64,000 nucleotides of DNA, from contig OY759717.1 of the NCBI GenBank assembly GCA_963662525.1, positions 1,302,001-1,366,000 of the forward strand, in the 5' to 3' direction. Below the pieces are notes generated by a model that saw only the letters and a list, made by a program, of their open reading frames with translations, made no database searches and was not told where the DNA came from. Positions 1 through 7,434 of the stretch are shown here, piece by piece; within the stretch, counting starts at the first letter, position 1; the number at the start of each line of letters is the position of its first letter. The DNA is from CAZSDU01 sp963662525. GTDB lineage: Bacteria > Bacteroidota > Bacteroidia > Bacteroidales > FEN-979. Both the position numbers and the translations under genes were made by a program.

Positions 1-397
1 AAGAATGGGGGTTTTGCTCAGGAGTGGGAGTCAGGGCAAGAAACTGGCAATTTTCAACAGGTCCGAAAAAATGCTCAAATCCCAATTTCAGTGATTTACG
101 GTAAAGATTGAGGTCGTGAACAATATGCCGGCTCCTTTCCATCCCTGAAGTACCACTACTTTGAAATATTTTCTGGGGAGGCTTATTGCCACAGATAATA
201 TCCCTGGTCTTGAAGAGTTCGATAGGTAAGAAAGGAATTTTTTTCAGTGTATCTACTGCTTTAGGGTCAATGTTCAGGGAAGTCACAAATTCCCTGTAAA
301 CCTTGTTATTTTCATACTGAAAATGAAATAACTCCAAGGCCAATCTGAGAAATTCCGATTCCGATTGAACACTAAAAATATCCTTCTTTAATTCCAT
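1..397 (-). CDS. LuxE-like acyl-protein synthetase, N-terminal part (runs off the window)
   Basis: Reading the minus strand from the ATG at 397 gives 132 open codons to the window edge. The protein starts MELKKDIFSVQSESEFLRLA. It contains FLPIELFKTR followed by the Ser/Thr/Gly-rich nucleotide-binding loop QSSGTSGMERSRH at about residues 84-96, which is characteristic of the LuxE / acyl-protein synthetase branch of adenylate-forming enzymes. Family members activate an acyl group with ATP. In Bacteroidota, non-luminous LuxE homologues are common and their substrate is not established. It is divergent from the lipoprotein gene at 462, with 64 bases between them. The C-terminal half is outside the window, so catalytic completeness cannot be judged. 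Confidence 0.75.
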   Translation of the reverse strand, partial: MELKKDIFSVQSESEFLRLALELFHFQYENNKVYREFVTSLNIDPKAVDTLKKIPFLPIELFKTRDIICGNKPPQKIFQSSGTSGMERSRHIVHDLNLYRKSLKLGFEHFFGPVENCQFLALTPTPEQNPHS

Positions 398-461
398 GGC
401 TTAACCCGGCAAATGAACTGAAAATTTCGTACTTTTAACGCCTTTTCAAAGGTAGTAGTTT

Positions 462-962
462 ATGCGATATCTTTTCCTGGTACTTTTTGTCTCCGGACTG
501 CTCTTTTTTACGTCCTGCATGAAGAAAGAAATTTATCCGGATATTCCTCAGATTGAATTTGCAGGCTGGCAAAGTGTTTTCGATACCGGACAGTTTCCTA
601 AAAGAGGTATTCTTGCCATCACTTTTAAAGACGGTAACGGAGATATCGGATTAAATCCAGCCGATACTTTTCCTCCTTTCAATAAACAGGGTGATTATTA
701 TTATAACTATGTATTTATATATTATGAGAAGCAAATGGGAACCTATGTGAAAATCGACCTTGATCCGCCTTTCTCTGCCCGAATTCCCATACTCACCCCC
801 GACAATCCCAATAAAGCCATTAAAGGTATTATTGTTGACACCCTCGCATTAAATCCTCACCCCCTGTTCGACACCATCAGGTTCGACCTGTTCATTTACG
901 ACCGGGCACTGCATAAAAGCAATGTGGTAACTACCCCCGATATCATTTTGAGGAGGCCATAA
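462..962 (+). CDS. Hypothetical lipoprotein, 166 aa
   Basis: The N-terminus is MRYLFLVLFVSGLLFFTSC, a signal peptide ending in a lipobox with the lipidated cysteine near residue 19, so the product should be an inner- or outer-membrane-anchored lipoprotein. The mature part is rich in Asp, Pro and aromatic residues and contains a DGNGDIGL segment of the kind seen in conserved Bacteroidota lipoproteins of unknown function. It ends 6 bases before mrdA and is probably cotranscribed with mrdA-rodA, which hints at a cell-envelope role but does not show one. No catalytic motif was recognised. A TACTTTTA sequence about 430-437 is a near match to the -7 promoter element. Confidence 0.8.
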   Translation: MRYLFLVLFVSGLLFFTSCMKKEIYPDIPQIEFAGWQSVFDTGQFPKRGILAITFKDGNGDIGLNPADTFPPFNKQGDYYYNYVFIYYEKQMGTYVKIDLDPPFSARIPILTPDNPNKAIKGIIVDTLALNPHPLFDTIRFDLFIYDRALHKSNVVTTPDIILRRP

Positions 963-968
963 TAACAG

Positions 969-2834
969 ATGGAAAGAAAATACGCTGACCGAAAGTTCAT
1001 CATCATCGGATTTTTTTTTATCGTCGGTGTTATATACCTGTCCCGTTTGTTTTATGTTCAGATTCTGGTTGACAAGTACATCCTTTCTGCCAATAACAAT
1101 GTTTTACGTTATATTACCCAATACCCTGCCCGGGGTTTAATTTTTGACCGCAACGGGAAATTATTGGTATATAATGAAGCTGCTTATGATTTGATGGTTA
1201 TTCCCCGGCAGGTGAAAACGATCGATACCATGGAACTATGCCGCCTGATCGGGATAGAAAAACTGGAATTTATTGAACGATTGAAAAAAGCACGAAACTA
1301 TTCTCCCTACAGGGCTTCTATATTTCAATCCCAGATAACCCGTGAAAACTATGGCTTCCTGGAAGAAAAACTCTTTCTGTTCCCTGGTTTTTTTGTCCAG
1401 TCCCGGACCCTGAGAAAATATACTTACCCGATTGCAGCTCATACTTTCGGGTATATTGGAGAGGTCAATCCCGAGTTGATTGCGAAAAATACTTATTACA
1501 AATCCGGTGATTACATCGGGATCAGCGGTATCGAAAAATCCTATGAAGAAATTCTGCGGGGTAAAAAGGGAATGAAGATCCAGGTCGTGGATGTGTTCAA
1601 CCGCAATAAAGGAGCTTTCCAGAATGGGAAATATGATACAGCGTCGGTAGCCGGAACCAATCTTCTTTCCTCACTGGATGCTGAACTTCAGGCCTATGGT
1701 GAATTACTCATGCGTGGAAAAAAAGGAAGTATTGTCGCTATTGAACCAGGCACAGGGGAGATCCTCTGCCTGATCACCAGTCCGGGGTACGACCCCAACC
1801 TGCTGGTCGGACAGATCCGCAGAAAAAACTATACCTTGCTAAGTGAGGATACTGTTTTTGTTCCCTTGTTTAACCGGGCACTGATGGCTATGTACCCTCC
1901 CGGTTCTACTTTCAAACTGGTGAATGCCTTGGTAGGACAACAGGAAGGTGTTCTTACTCCTGACACACGCTACGGTTGCCCTGGCGGGTTTTCTATTGGA
2001 AACGGGAAAATGGTTGCCTGCCATAGTCACCCAAGTCCGCTGGATCTCATCGGTGCCATCCAGATATCCTGTAATACATACTTTTGCCGGGTTTTCAGGT
2101 CTGTTATTGATAAGAAATCGTATTTCAACACCCGCCAGGCTTATGAATCCTGGCGTAAAGAAGTAATGAGCATGGGTTTCGGGAAAAAACTGGGGATTGA
2201 TATTCCCGGTGAGCTCAACGGAAACATTCCCTCTCCTACCTATTACGATAAATATCACGGAAAAAACAGATGGCGGTCCATGAGCATTATTTCTCTGGCC
2301 ATCGGACAGGGTGAGATCGGCATTACACCGGTACAGTTAGCTAACCTGGCTGCCCTGATCTCAAACAGGGGTTTTTTTTGTACACCCCATGTCATCCGTT
2401 CTTTTGGAAATAAGGACAGCCTGAATGAAAAATACCTGAAAAAAAATTACTGTGATATTGAATCAAAATACTTCGATCCTGTCATCGAAGGAATGGCCAA
2501 TGTAATTACTGCAGGCACTGCTACCAATGCAAAACTCGACAGTATAGAGATTTGCGGTAAAACAGGTACTGCACAAAACCCCCACGGAAAAAACCATTCC
2601 ATCTTTATCGCGTTCGCCCCCAGGCAGAATACAAAGATCGCCATCTCGGTCGTAGTTGAAAATGCCGGTTTCGGGGCGACCTGGGCAGCCCCTATTGCCA
2701 GTTTAATGATTGAGAAATACTTGAAAAGGAGCGTAAATCGTAAAGATCTTGAAGAAAGAATGATCAATAGTAATTTGATAAACGGACAATTTATTGAAAT
2801 TGAGAGAGGACAAGGGAATATTTTACAAGATTGA
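969..2834 (+). CDS. mrdA: Penicillin-binding protein 2 (peptidoglycan transpeptidase)
   Basis: Class B PBP of 621 aa, the DD-transpeptidase that cross-links peptidoglycan during lateral wall growth together with RodA. One N-terminal membrane helix (about residues 9-30) is followed by the PBP dimerisation domain, which begins around PARGLIFDRNGK, and then the transpeptidase domain. All three active-site motifs are visible: STFK with the nucleophilic serine at about 313, SCN at 367-369 and KTGT at 531-534. Length is normal for the family. It lies 6 bases after the lipoprotein gene and overlaps rodA by 41 bases, the usual mrdA-rodA elongasome pair, so translation is probably coupled. Confidence 0.97.
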   Translation: MERKYADRKFIIIGFFFIVGVIYLSRLFYVQILVDKYILSANNNVLRYITQYPARGLIFDRNGKLLVYNEAAYDLMVIPRQVKTIDTMELCRLIGIEKLEFIERLKKARNYSPYRASIFQSQITRENYGFLEEKLFLFPGFFVQSRTLRKYTYPIAAHTFGYIGEVNPELIAKNTYYKSGDYIGISGIEKSYEEILRGKKGMKIQVVDVFNRNKGAFQNGKYDTASVAGTNLLSSLDAELQAYGELLMRGKKGSIVAIEPGTGEILCLITSPGYDPNLLVGQIRRKNYTLLSEDTVFVPLFNRALMAMYPPGSTFKLVNALVGQQEGVLTPDTRYGCPGGFSIGNGKMVACHSHPSPLDLIGAIQISCNTYFCRVFRSVIDKKSYFNTRQAYESWRKEVMSMGFGKKLGIDIPGELNGNIPSPTYYDKYHGKNRWRSMSIISLAIGQGEIGITPVQLANLAALISNRGFFCTPHVIRSFGNKDSLNEKYLKKNYCDIESKYFDPVIEGMANVITAGTATNAKLDSIEICGKTGTAQNPHGKNHSIFIAFAPRQNTKIAISVVVENAGFGATWAAPIASLMIEKYLKRSVNRKDLEERMINSNLINGQFIEIERGQGNILQD

Positions 2835-4059
2835 CTGGGTCCTGCTGGGGCTCTATCTGGTTCTTGTGATCATTGGCTGGATCAACATTTATGCGGCTGT
2901 GTATGATGAGAACCATCATCATATCGTGGATTTAACCCAGAAGTACGGCAAACAAATGGTTTTTATTTTTGCCGCTATTTTCCTTGCCATGCTTATCCTG
3001 CTTATTGATCCGAAATTCTTTTCACAGTTCTCTTATTTCATTTATGGAATCTGCCTGCTAATGCTTATCGTGGTTATTTTCTCCGGACGTGAAATTGCCG
3101 GATCTAAAGGCTGGTTCGCCATAGGTGGTTTTGGTATACAACCTGCAGAATTCGCTAAGATGGCCACTTGTCTTGCCCTGGCAAAATATTTGAGCACCCT
3201 TGATGTTAATATCCGGAAATTCTCAACCCTGCTCATTGCTTCCTCCATCATTCTCATTCCCGCTCTGGTGGTGCTATTTCAGCATGATACAGGGTCAGCC
3301 ATTGTTTTTCTTGCTTTCATTATCGTTCTTTACCGGGCAGGACTTACAGGATTTGTACCCCTGGCCTTTATTCTGCTTCCTTTGCTGGGCGTGCTGGCCC
3401 TGCTGGTTCCAAAATCAATATTGGCCGGAGGATTGCTTCTCATTTCTATAATTTTCTTTTTTCGTAGTCCTCGAAAGCTGAAAAATATTTTCATCATATC
3501 CGCGGTTTTTCTTGCTTCAGTTGGATTTGTTTATTCAGTTGATTATACCGTAAAACATATGCTGGAACCACATCAGCGACAGCGGATCAATGTTCTTCTG
3601 GGCATGAATACCGACCTGAAGGGGGCAGGTTATAATGTCAATCAGTCGCTCATCGCCATAGGTTCAGGCCGGCTCATGGGAAAAGGTTTTTTACAGGGAA
3701 CCCAGACAAAATACAACTTCGTCCCGGAACAAAGTACTGATTTTATCTTTTGTACGATTGGTGAAGAAAGAGGTTTTATCGGAAGTGCTATCCTGATCAT
3801 CCTTTATCTTGCACTTTTCGCCCGTCTGATCACAACCGCGGAGCGGCAACGATCAAAATTCAGCCGGCTATATGGATACGGGGTTGCGGCCATTCTCTTC
3901 TTCCACTTTGCGATAAATATCGGTATGACACTCGGATTATTGCCAGTGATCGGTATCCCTTTACCCTTTATCAGCTATGGAGGATCTTCCTTATGGGCTT
4001 TTACCATTTTATTGTTTATCTTTATCCGCCAGGACTCTTATCGATACGAACTGGTTTGA
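2794..4059 (+). CDS. rodA: Rod-shape-determining SEDS glycosyltransferase RodA
   Basis: SEDS-family polytopic membrane protein of 421 aa that polymerises glycan strands from lipid II as partner of PBP2. It shows about ten hydrophobic segments, the periplasmic-loop region around QSLIAIGSGRLMGKGFLQGT, and the C-terminal SEDS signature GIPLPFISYGGSSLW. The start used is a TTG at 2794 inside mrdA, because the first membrane helix (IDWVLLGLYLVLVIIG) begins only 12 residues later and no in-frame ATG is better placed. The 41-base overlap with mrdA suggests translational coupling. The AraC-like gene follows after 3 bases. Confidence 0.95.
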   Translation: MKLREDKGIFYKIDWVLLGLYLVLVIIGWINIYAAVYDENHHHIVDLTQKYGKQMVFIFAAIFLAMLILLIDPKFFSQFSYFIYGICLLMLIVVIFSGREIAGSKGWFAIGGFGIQPAEFAKMATCLALAKYLSTLDVNIRKFSTLLIASSIILIPALVVLFQHDTGSAIVFLAFIIVLYRAGLTGFVPLAFILLPLLGVLALLVPKSILAGGLLLISIIFFFRSPRKLKNIFIISAVFLASVGFVYSVDYTVKHMLEPHQRQRINVLLGMNTDLKGAGYNVNQSLIAIGSGRLMGKGFLQGTQTKYNFVPEQSTDFIFCTIGEERGFIGSAILIILYLALFARLITTAERQRSKFSRLYGYGVAAILFFHFAINIGMTLGLLPVIGIPLPFISYGGSSLWAFTILLFIFIRQDSYRYELV

Positions 4060-4062
4060 TCC

Positions 4063-4659
4063 ATGTCAGGAAAAAGGCAAAATTCCTCCAACCACCGGAC
4101 GATCCATGTCAGGAACATGGTTTGCAATTGCTGTATCTATGTGCTCAGAAATGAACTTAACCTGAATGGTGTTCAGATTGTGGATATCAGGCTGGGAAAA
4201 GTTACACTGACCATCAATCCAAAAAAAATAAGCTGGAAAAAGATTGAAAGTATTCTGGAACAATTCGGATTTGAAGTCATCCGGGATAAAGAAAAAATCC
4301 TGGTCGAACAAATCAAACAGGCCATCATAGAGCTAATTCATCATTCCACATACAATGCCATGGTCCGTAACTCCGATTACCTGGTAGAAAAGTTCGACAT
4401 GTCTTACCCATATCTATCCACCCTGTTTTCGAAACATGGACAAACCACGCTCGAAAAATTCATCATTCTGCATAAAATCGAGAAAGTGAAAGAACTTATC
4501 GGTTACGGGGATCTTTCCTTGAGCGAAATTGCTTACATGATGGGTTATAGCAGCGTTCAGTACCTGTCAACCCAATTTAAAACCATCACCGGAATTTCTG
4601 TAACCGACTACAAGATCAATCCCGTCACTGATCGAAACCCCCTGGACCATCTATCCTAA
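4063..4659 (+). CDS. AraC-family regulator with an HMA-like N-terminal domain
   Basis: This 198-aa protein has two parts. Residues about 13-80 resemble a heavy-metal-associated (ferredoxin-like) fold, with the cysteine cluster NMVCNCCIYVL followed by IVDIRLGKVTL and a second strand-helix unit. Residues about 95-190 form an AraC-type double helix-turn-helix, including LSLSEIAYMMGYSSVQYLSTQFKTITG. It should be a DNA-binding regulator; a metal or redox signal through the CNCC cluster is an inference. An internal ATG at 4117 (NMVCNCC...) is another possible start. It begins 3 bases after rodA, so it probably rides on the same transcript, and lies 86 bases upstream of the PqqD-like cluster, which it might control. 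Confidence 0.8.
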   Translation: MSGKRQNSSNHRTIHVRNMVCNCCIYVLRNELNLNGVQIVDIRLGKVTLTINPKKISWKKIESILEQFGFEVIRDKEKILVEQIKQAIIELIHHSTYNAMVRNSDYLVEKFDMSYPYLSTLFSKHGQTTLEKFIILHKIEKVKELIGYGDLSLSEIAYMMGYSSVQYLSTQFKTITGISVTDYKINPVTDRNPLDHLS

Positions 4660-4745
4660 ATATTAAAATTTTATACATCATTTCTCTAATTTTATAACAT
4701 GCAGGAATGTTTATACGTTTAATATTGCATCGTAAAATCCAATTT

Positions 4746-5006
4746 ATGAAACTCCGAAAAAATGTTGCCGTCAGCGAAGCCGGATTGCTCTTTAACCCGG
4801 TCAGCGGTGAATCCTTCTCAGTGAATCCAATTGGGATCGAAATCCTGAACCTTCTTCGTGAAGAAAAAACCGACCAAGAAATTTTTAATACTATTCTGGA
4901 AAAGTACACTGCCGATAAAACCACTTTCGAAAAGGATTATCAGGATTTCATTGGCATCCTGTCCCATAATAATCTCCTTGAATCTTATGAAGAAACAAAA
5001 GCTTAA
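4746..5006 (+). CDS. PqqD-like small protein (possible peptide or carrier chaperone)
   Basis: An 86-aa protein beginning MKLRKNVAVSEAGLLFNPVS and containing NPIGIEILNLLREEKTDQEIFNTIL, which matches the compact winged-helix PqqD fold. PqqD and its relatives (RiPP recognition elements) bind leader peptides and present them to modifying enzymes. I chose the ATG at 4746, because the 13 extra codons from an upstream ATG at 4707 are not PqqD-like. The last 20 bases overlap the ATP-grasp gene, so the two are almost certainly cotranslated. No radical-SAM PqqE-like enzyme and no convincing precursor peptide gene is adjacent, which is unusual. The substrate is unknown. Confidence 0.75.
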   Translation: MKLRKNVAVSEAGLLFNPVSGESFSVNPIGIEILNLLREEKTDQEIFNTILEKYTADKTTFEKDYQDFIGILSHNNLLESYEETKA

Positions 5007-6033
5007 TATTGCTGTTACCGGCCTGAATGCCATCGACAGCCCCGGTCCCGGGGTTTCAGTCATCAGGGCCCTACGGGAAGCCGCTTCATTCGATGCAAGG
5101 ATCATTGGACTTTCTTATGAATCTCTCGAACCTGGCATTTATATGCACGATCTGGTTGACCGTACTTACTCCATACCCTATCCGGCAGCTGGAATTGATA
5201 CTATTTTCGAGCGACTTGAGTATATCCATGAAAAGGAAAAACTGGATGTGATCATCCCCAATTTCGATGCTGAACTTTATCCCTTCATCAAGCTGGAACA
5301 AAAATTAAAGGCCATGGGAATACATATGTTTCTCCCAACCTTGCACCAGTTCGAAGAGCGGCATAAAGTCAACCTGAATGATTTCGGCAAAAAATACGGC
5401 ATCAGTGTTCCGAAAAGCAAGGTGATCTATGATCTCAATACCGTTCACAGCCTGGTTTCTGAATTTTCCTTTCCCCTGATCGTAAAAGGGAAGTTTTATG
5501 ATGCCTCCATCGCCTACAGCATCGAACAGGTTAAAACCTATTTCAACAAGATCAGTGCAAAATGGGGATTGCCCATCATCATCCAGGAGTTTATTCATGG
5601 CACAGAATTCAATGTGACCGGGCTGGGTGACGGGAAAGGGCATACCATTGCTGCTGTGCCTATGCGCAAACAATATATTACTGATAAAGGCAAGGCCTGG
5701 GGTGGCATTTCCATTTCGGATGAGAAGATGCTCGACATGACCCGGAAATTCCTGAGAACTACTAAATGGAGGGGGGGATTCGAACTGGAACTGATGAAAA
5801 ATAAGGACGGGGAGTTGTACCTGCTCGAAATAAACCCAAGGCTTCCGGCCTGGATTTATCTTGCCGTAGGCGTCGGACAAAACATCCCTGAAGCCCTGGT
5901 CAACCTGGCTTTAGGAAAGAAAGTCGTCCCTTTCACTTCTTACGATGTCGGGAAAATGTTCATCCGGTATGCCTGGGATATGATCGTTGACCGGGAGGAA
6001 TTTGAACAGATCAGCATCTATGGAGAACTTTGA
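4987..6033 (+). CDS. ATP-grasp domain ligase
   Basis: A 348-aa protein of the carbamoyl-phosphate-synthase-like ATP-grasp class. An N-terminal pre-ATP-grasp Rossmann domain starts LNIAVTGLNAIDSPGPGVS. It is followed by the ATP-grasp elements FPLIVKGKFYDAS (ATP-binding lysine), IIIQEFIHGTEFNVTG and the metal-binding GELYLLEINPRLPAW. Such enzymes join a carboxylate, via acyl phosphate, to an amine. The start at 4987 begins the Rossmann strand; upstream in-frame codons lie inside the PqqD-like gene. Overlap with PqqD and a 42-base gap to the PLP decarboxylase suggest one pathway. A ligase plus fold-III decarboxylase pairing recalls BtrJ/BtrK in butirosin biosynthesis, but the substrate here cannot be read from sequence. 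Confidence 0.85.
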   Translation: MKKQKLNIAVTGLNAIDSPGPGVSVIRALREAASFDARIIGLSYESLEPGIYMHDLVDRTYSIPYPAAGIDTIFERLEYIHEKEKLDVIIPNFDAELYPFIKLEQKLKAMGIHMFLPTLHQFEERHKVNLNDFGKKYGISVPKSKVIYDLNTVHSLVSEFSFPLIVKGKFYDASIAYSIEQVKTYFNKISAKWGLPIIIQEFIHGTEFNVTGLGDGKGHTIAAVPMRKQYITDKGKAWGGISISDEKMLDMTRKFLRTTKWRGGFELELMKNKDGELYLLEINPRLPAWIYLAVGVGQNIPEALVNLALGKKVVPFTSYDVGKMFIRYAWDMIVDREEFEQISIYGEL

Positions 6034-6075
6034 ACCAATGCACTAATTGTCACTTCTTTTGAAAAACCATAATAT

Positions 6076-7434
6076 ATGAGTAAAATAAGATATGAACGTC
6101 CGGCGATTAAAAAACTGGAAACCGGGATGCCCAATAAATTCGGCACAAGAACTGAATACCAGCCCATGACCCATATTGATGGATTGGCAGTAAAAGATCT
6201 GATCCAAGAATATGGTTCACCTCTTTTTGTGATTTCTGAAAAGACGATACGTACAACGATAAAAAAAGCGAAGAAAGCTTTTGAGACCCGGTATCCCAGG
6301 GTCCAGTTTGCCTGGTCATACAAAACCAATTATCTCAATTCGGTATGCAATATTTTCCATCAGGAAGGGTCCTGGGCGGAAGTTGTTTCCGGCTTTGAAT
6401 ACGATAAGGCGATTGCCCTTGGCGTGGATGGGAAAAAGATCATTTTCAACGGGCCGGAAAAAAGCGAAGAAGATCTGACCAAAGCCATTTCCAATGATTC
6501 CCTGATCCATATCGACCACCTGGATGAATTGTATTCCATCACCGAGCTGGCAGAAAAACTCAAACGTCGTCCCCGGGTGGCCATCAGGGTAAACATGGAT
6601 ACCGGTGTATATCCTATGTGGGACCGTTTCGGTTTCAATTATGAAAACGGTCAGGCCTGGGATGCAATAAACAAAATCATGCATTCCGGTAAAATGGAAC
6701 TGGTAGGGCTTCATTGCCATATCGGAACTTTTATGCTGGCACCTTCTGCTTATGGCATTGCTGCATCAAAACTCGCCGAACTGGCATTATCTGTGGAACA
6801 GAAATTTAAGCACGAAATAAAATACATCGATCTTGGAGGAGGGTTTGCCTCGAAGAATACCCTGAAGGGCTCATATCTTCCGGGAACTGATACCAATCCC
6901 ACCTTTGATGATTTTGCAGAAGTCATCGCGACCGCCCTGCTGAACAGTAACTTCAAGCAGGATAAACTTCCTCTGCTCATCCTCGAAACCGGCAGGGCTT
7001 TGATTGATGATGCAGGATACCTGCTTGGATCAGTCATTTCCAATAAAAGATCAAGTACCGGCCGCCGGAATACGATCCTTGACATTGGCGTGAACATCCT
7101 GTTCACGTCATTCTGGTACGACCATAAAATCACCCCGGCACAATCTTTTACCCAGTATTCGGAAGATACTTGCGTGTATGGCCCTCTTTGCATGAATATA
7201 GATGTGATCAGGGAAAGCGTCAGCCTGCCTTTGCTGAATAAAGACGACCAGGTTGTGATACACAGTGTAGGCGCTTACAATATGACCCAATGGATGCAGT
7301 TCATCTCCCTGCGACCCAATGTTGTGCTGATCGACACCAATGAAAAACCCCATGTGATCCGACTCAGGGAAACAGTGGATAACATGAACAGCATGGAAAA
7401 GGTGCCTGCTCATCTGAAAAAATTCGAGTTATGA
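6076..7434 (+). CDS. Fold-type III PLP-dependent decarboxylase (LysA-like)
   Basis: This 452-aa protein has the alanine-racemase-like TIM barrel plus the C-terminal beta domain of the diaminopimelate/ornithine decarboxylase group. Visible residues are the PLP lysine in SYKTN (about K83), LHCHIG (about H213), the phosphate-binding GGGFAS (about 254-259), ETGRALID (about 304), the catalytic-cysteine loop GPLCMNID (about C372) and the late VGAYNMTQW. It probably decarboxylates an amino acid or an amino-acyl conjugate. An N-terminal extension of about 30 residues precedes the barrel. Sitting between an ATP-grasp ligase and an envelope fusion protein, and without lysine-pathway neighbours, it is probably not the housekeeping LysA. 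The stop overlaps the next start by 4 bases (ATGA). Confidence 0.88.
   Translation: MSKIRYERPAIKKLETGMPNKFGTRTEYQPMTHIDGLAVKDLIQEYGSPLFVISEKTIRTTIKKAKKAFETRYPRVQFAWSYKTNYLNSVCNIFHQEGSWAEVVSGFEYDKAIALGVDGKKIIFNGPEKSEEDLTKAISNDSLIHIDHLDELYSITELAEKLKRRPRVAIRVNMDTGVYPMWDRFGFNYENGQAWDAINKIMHSGKMELVGLHCHIGTFMLAPSAYGIAASKLAELALSVEQKFKHEIKYIDLGGGFASKNTLKGSYLPGTDTNPTFDDFAEVIATALLNSNFKQDKLPLLILETGRALIDDAGYLLGSVISNKRSSTGRRNTILDIGVNILFTSFWYDHKITPAQSFTQYSEDTCVYGPLCMNIDVIRESVSLPLLNKDDQVVIHSVGAYNMTQWMQFISLRPNVVLIDTNEKPHVIRLRETVDNMNSMEKVPAHLKKFEL

Noticed and set aside
4700..4723. Seven-residue ORF (MQECLYV) before the PqqD-like gene as a RiPP precursor
   Set aside because: Too short, no leader or core pattern, and the sequence is AT-rich spacer; no support beyond position.
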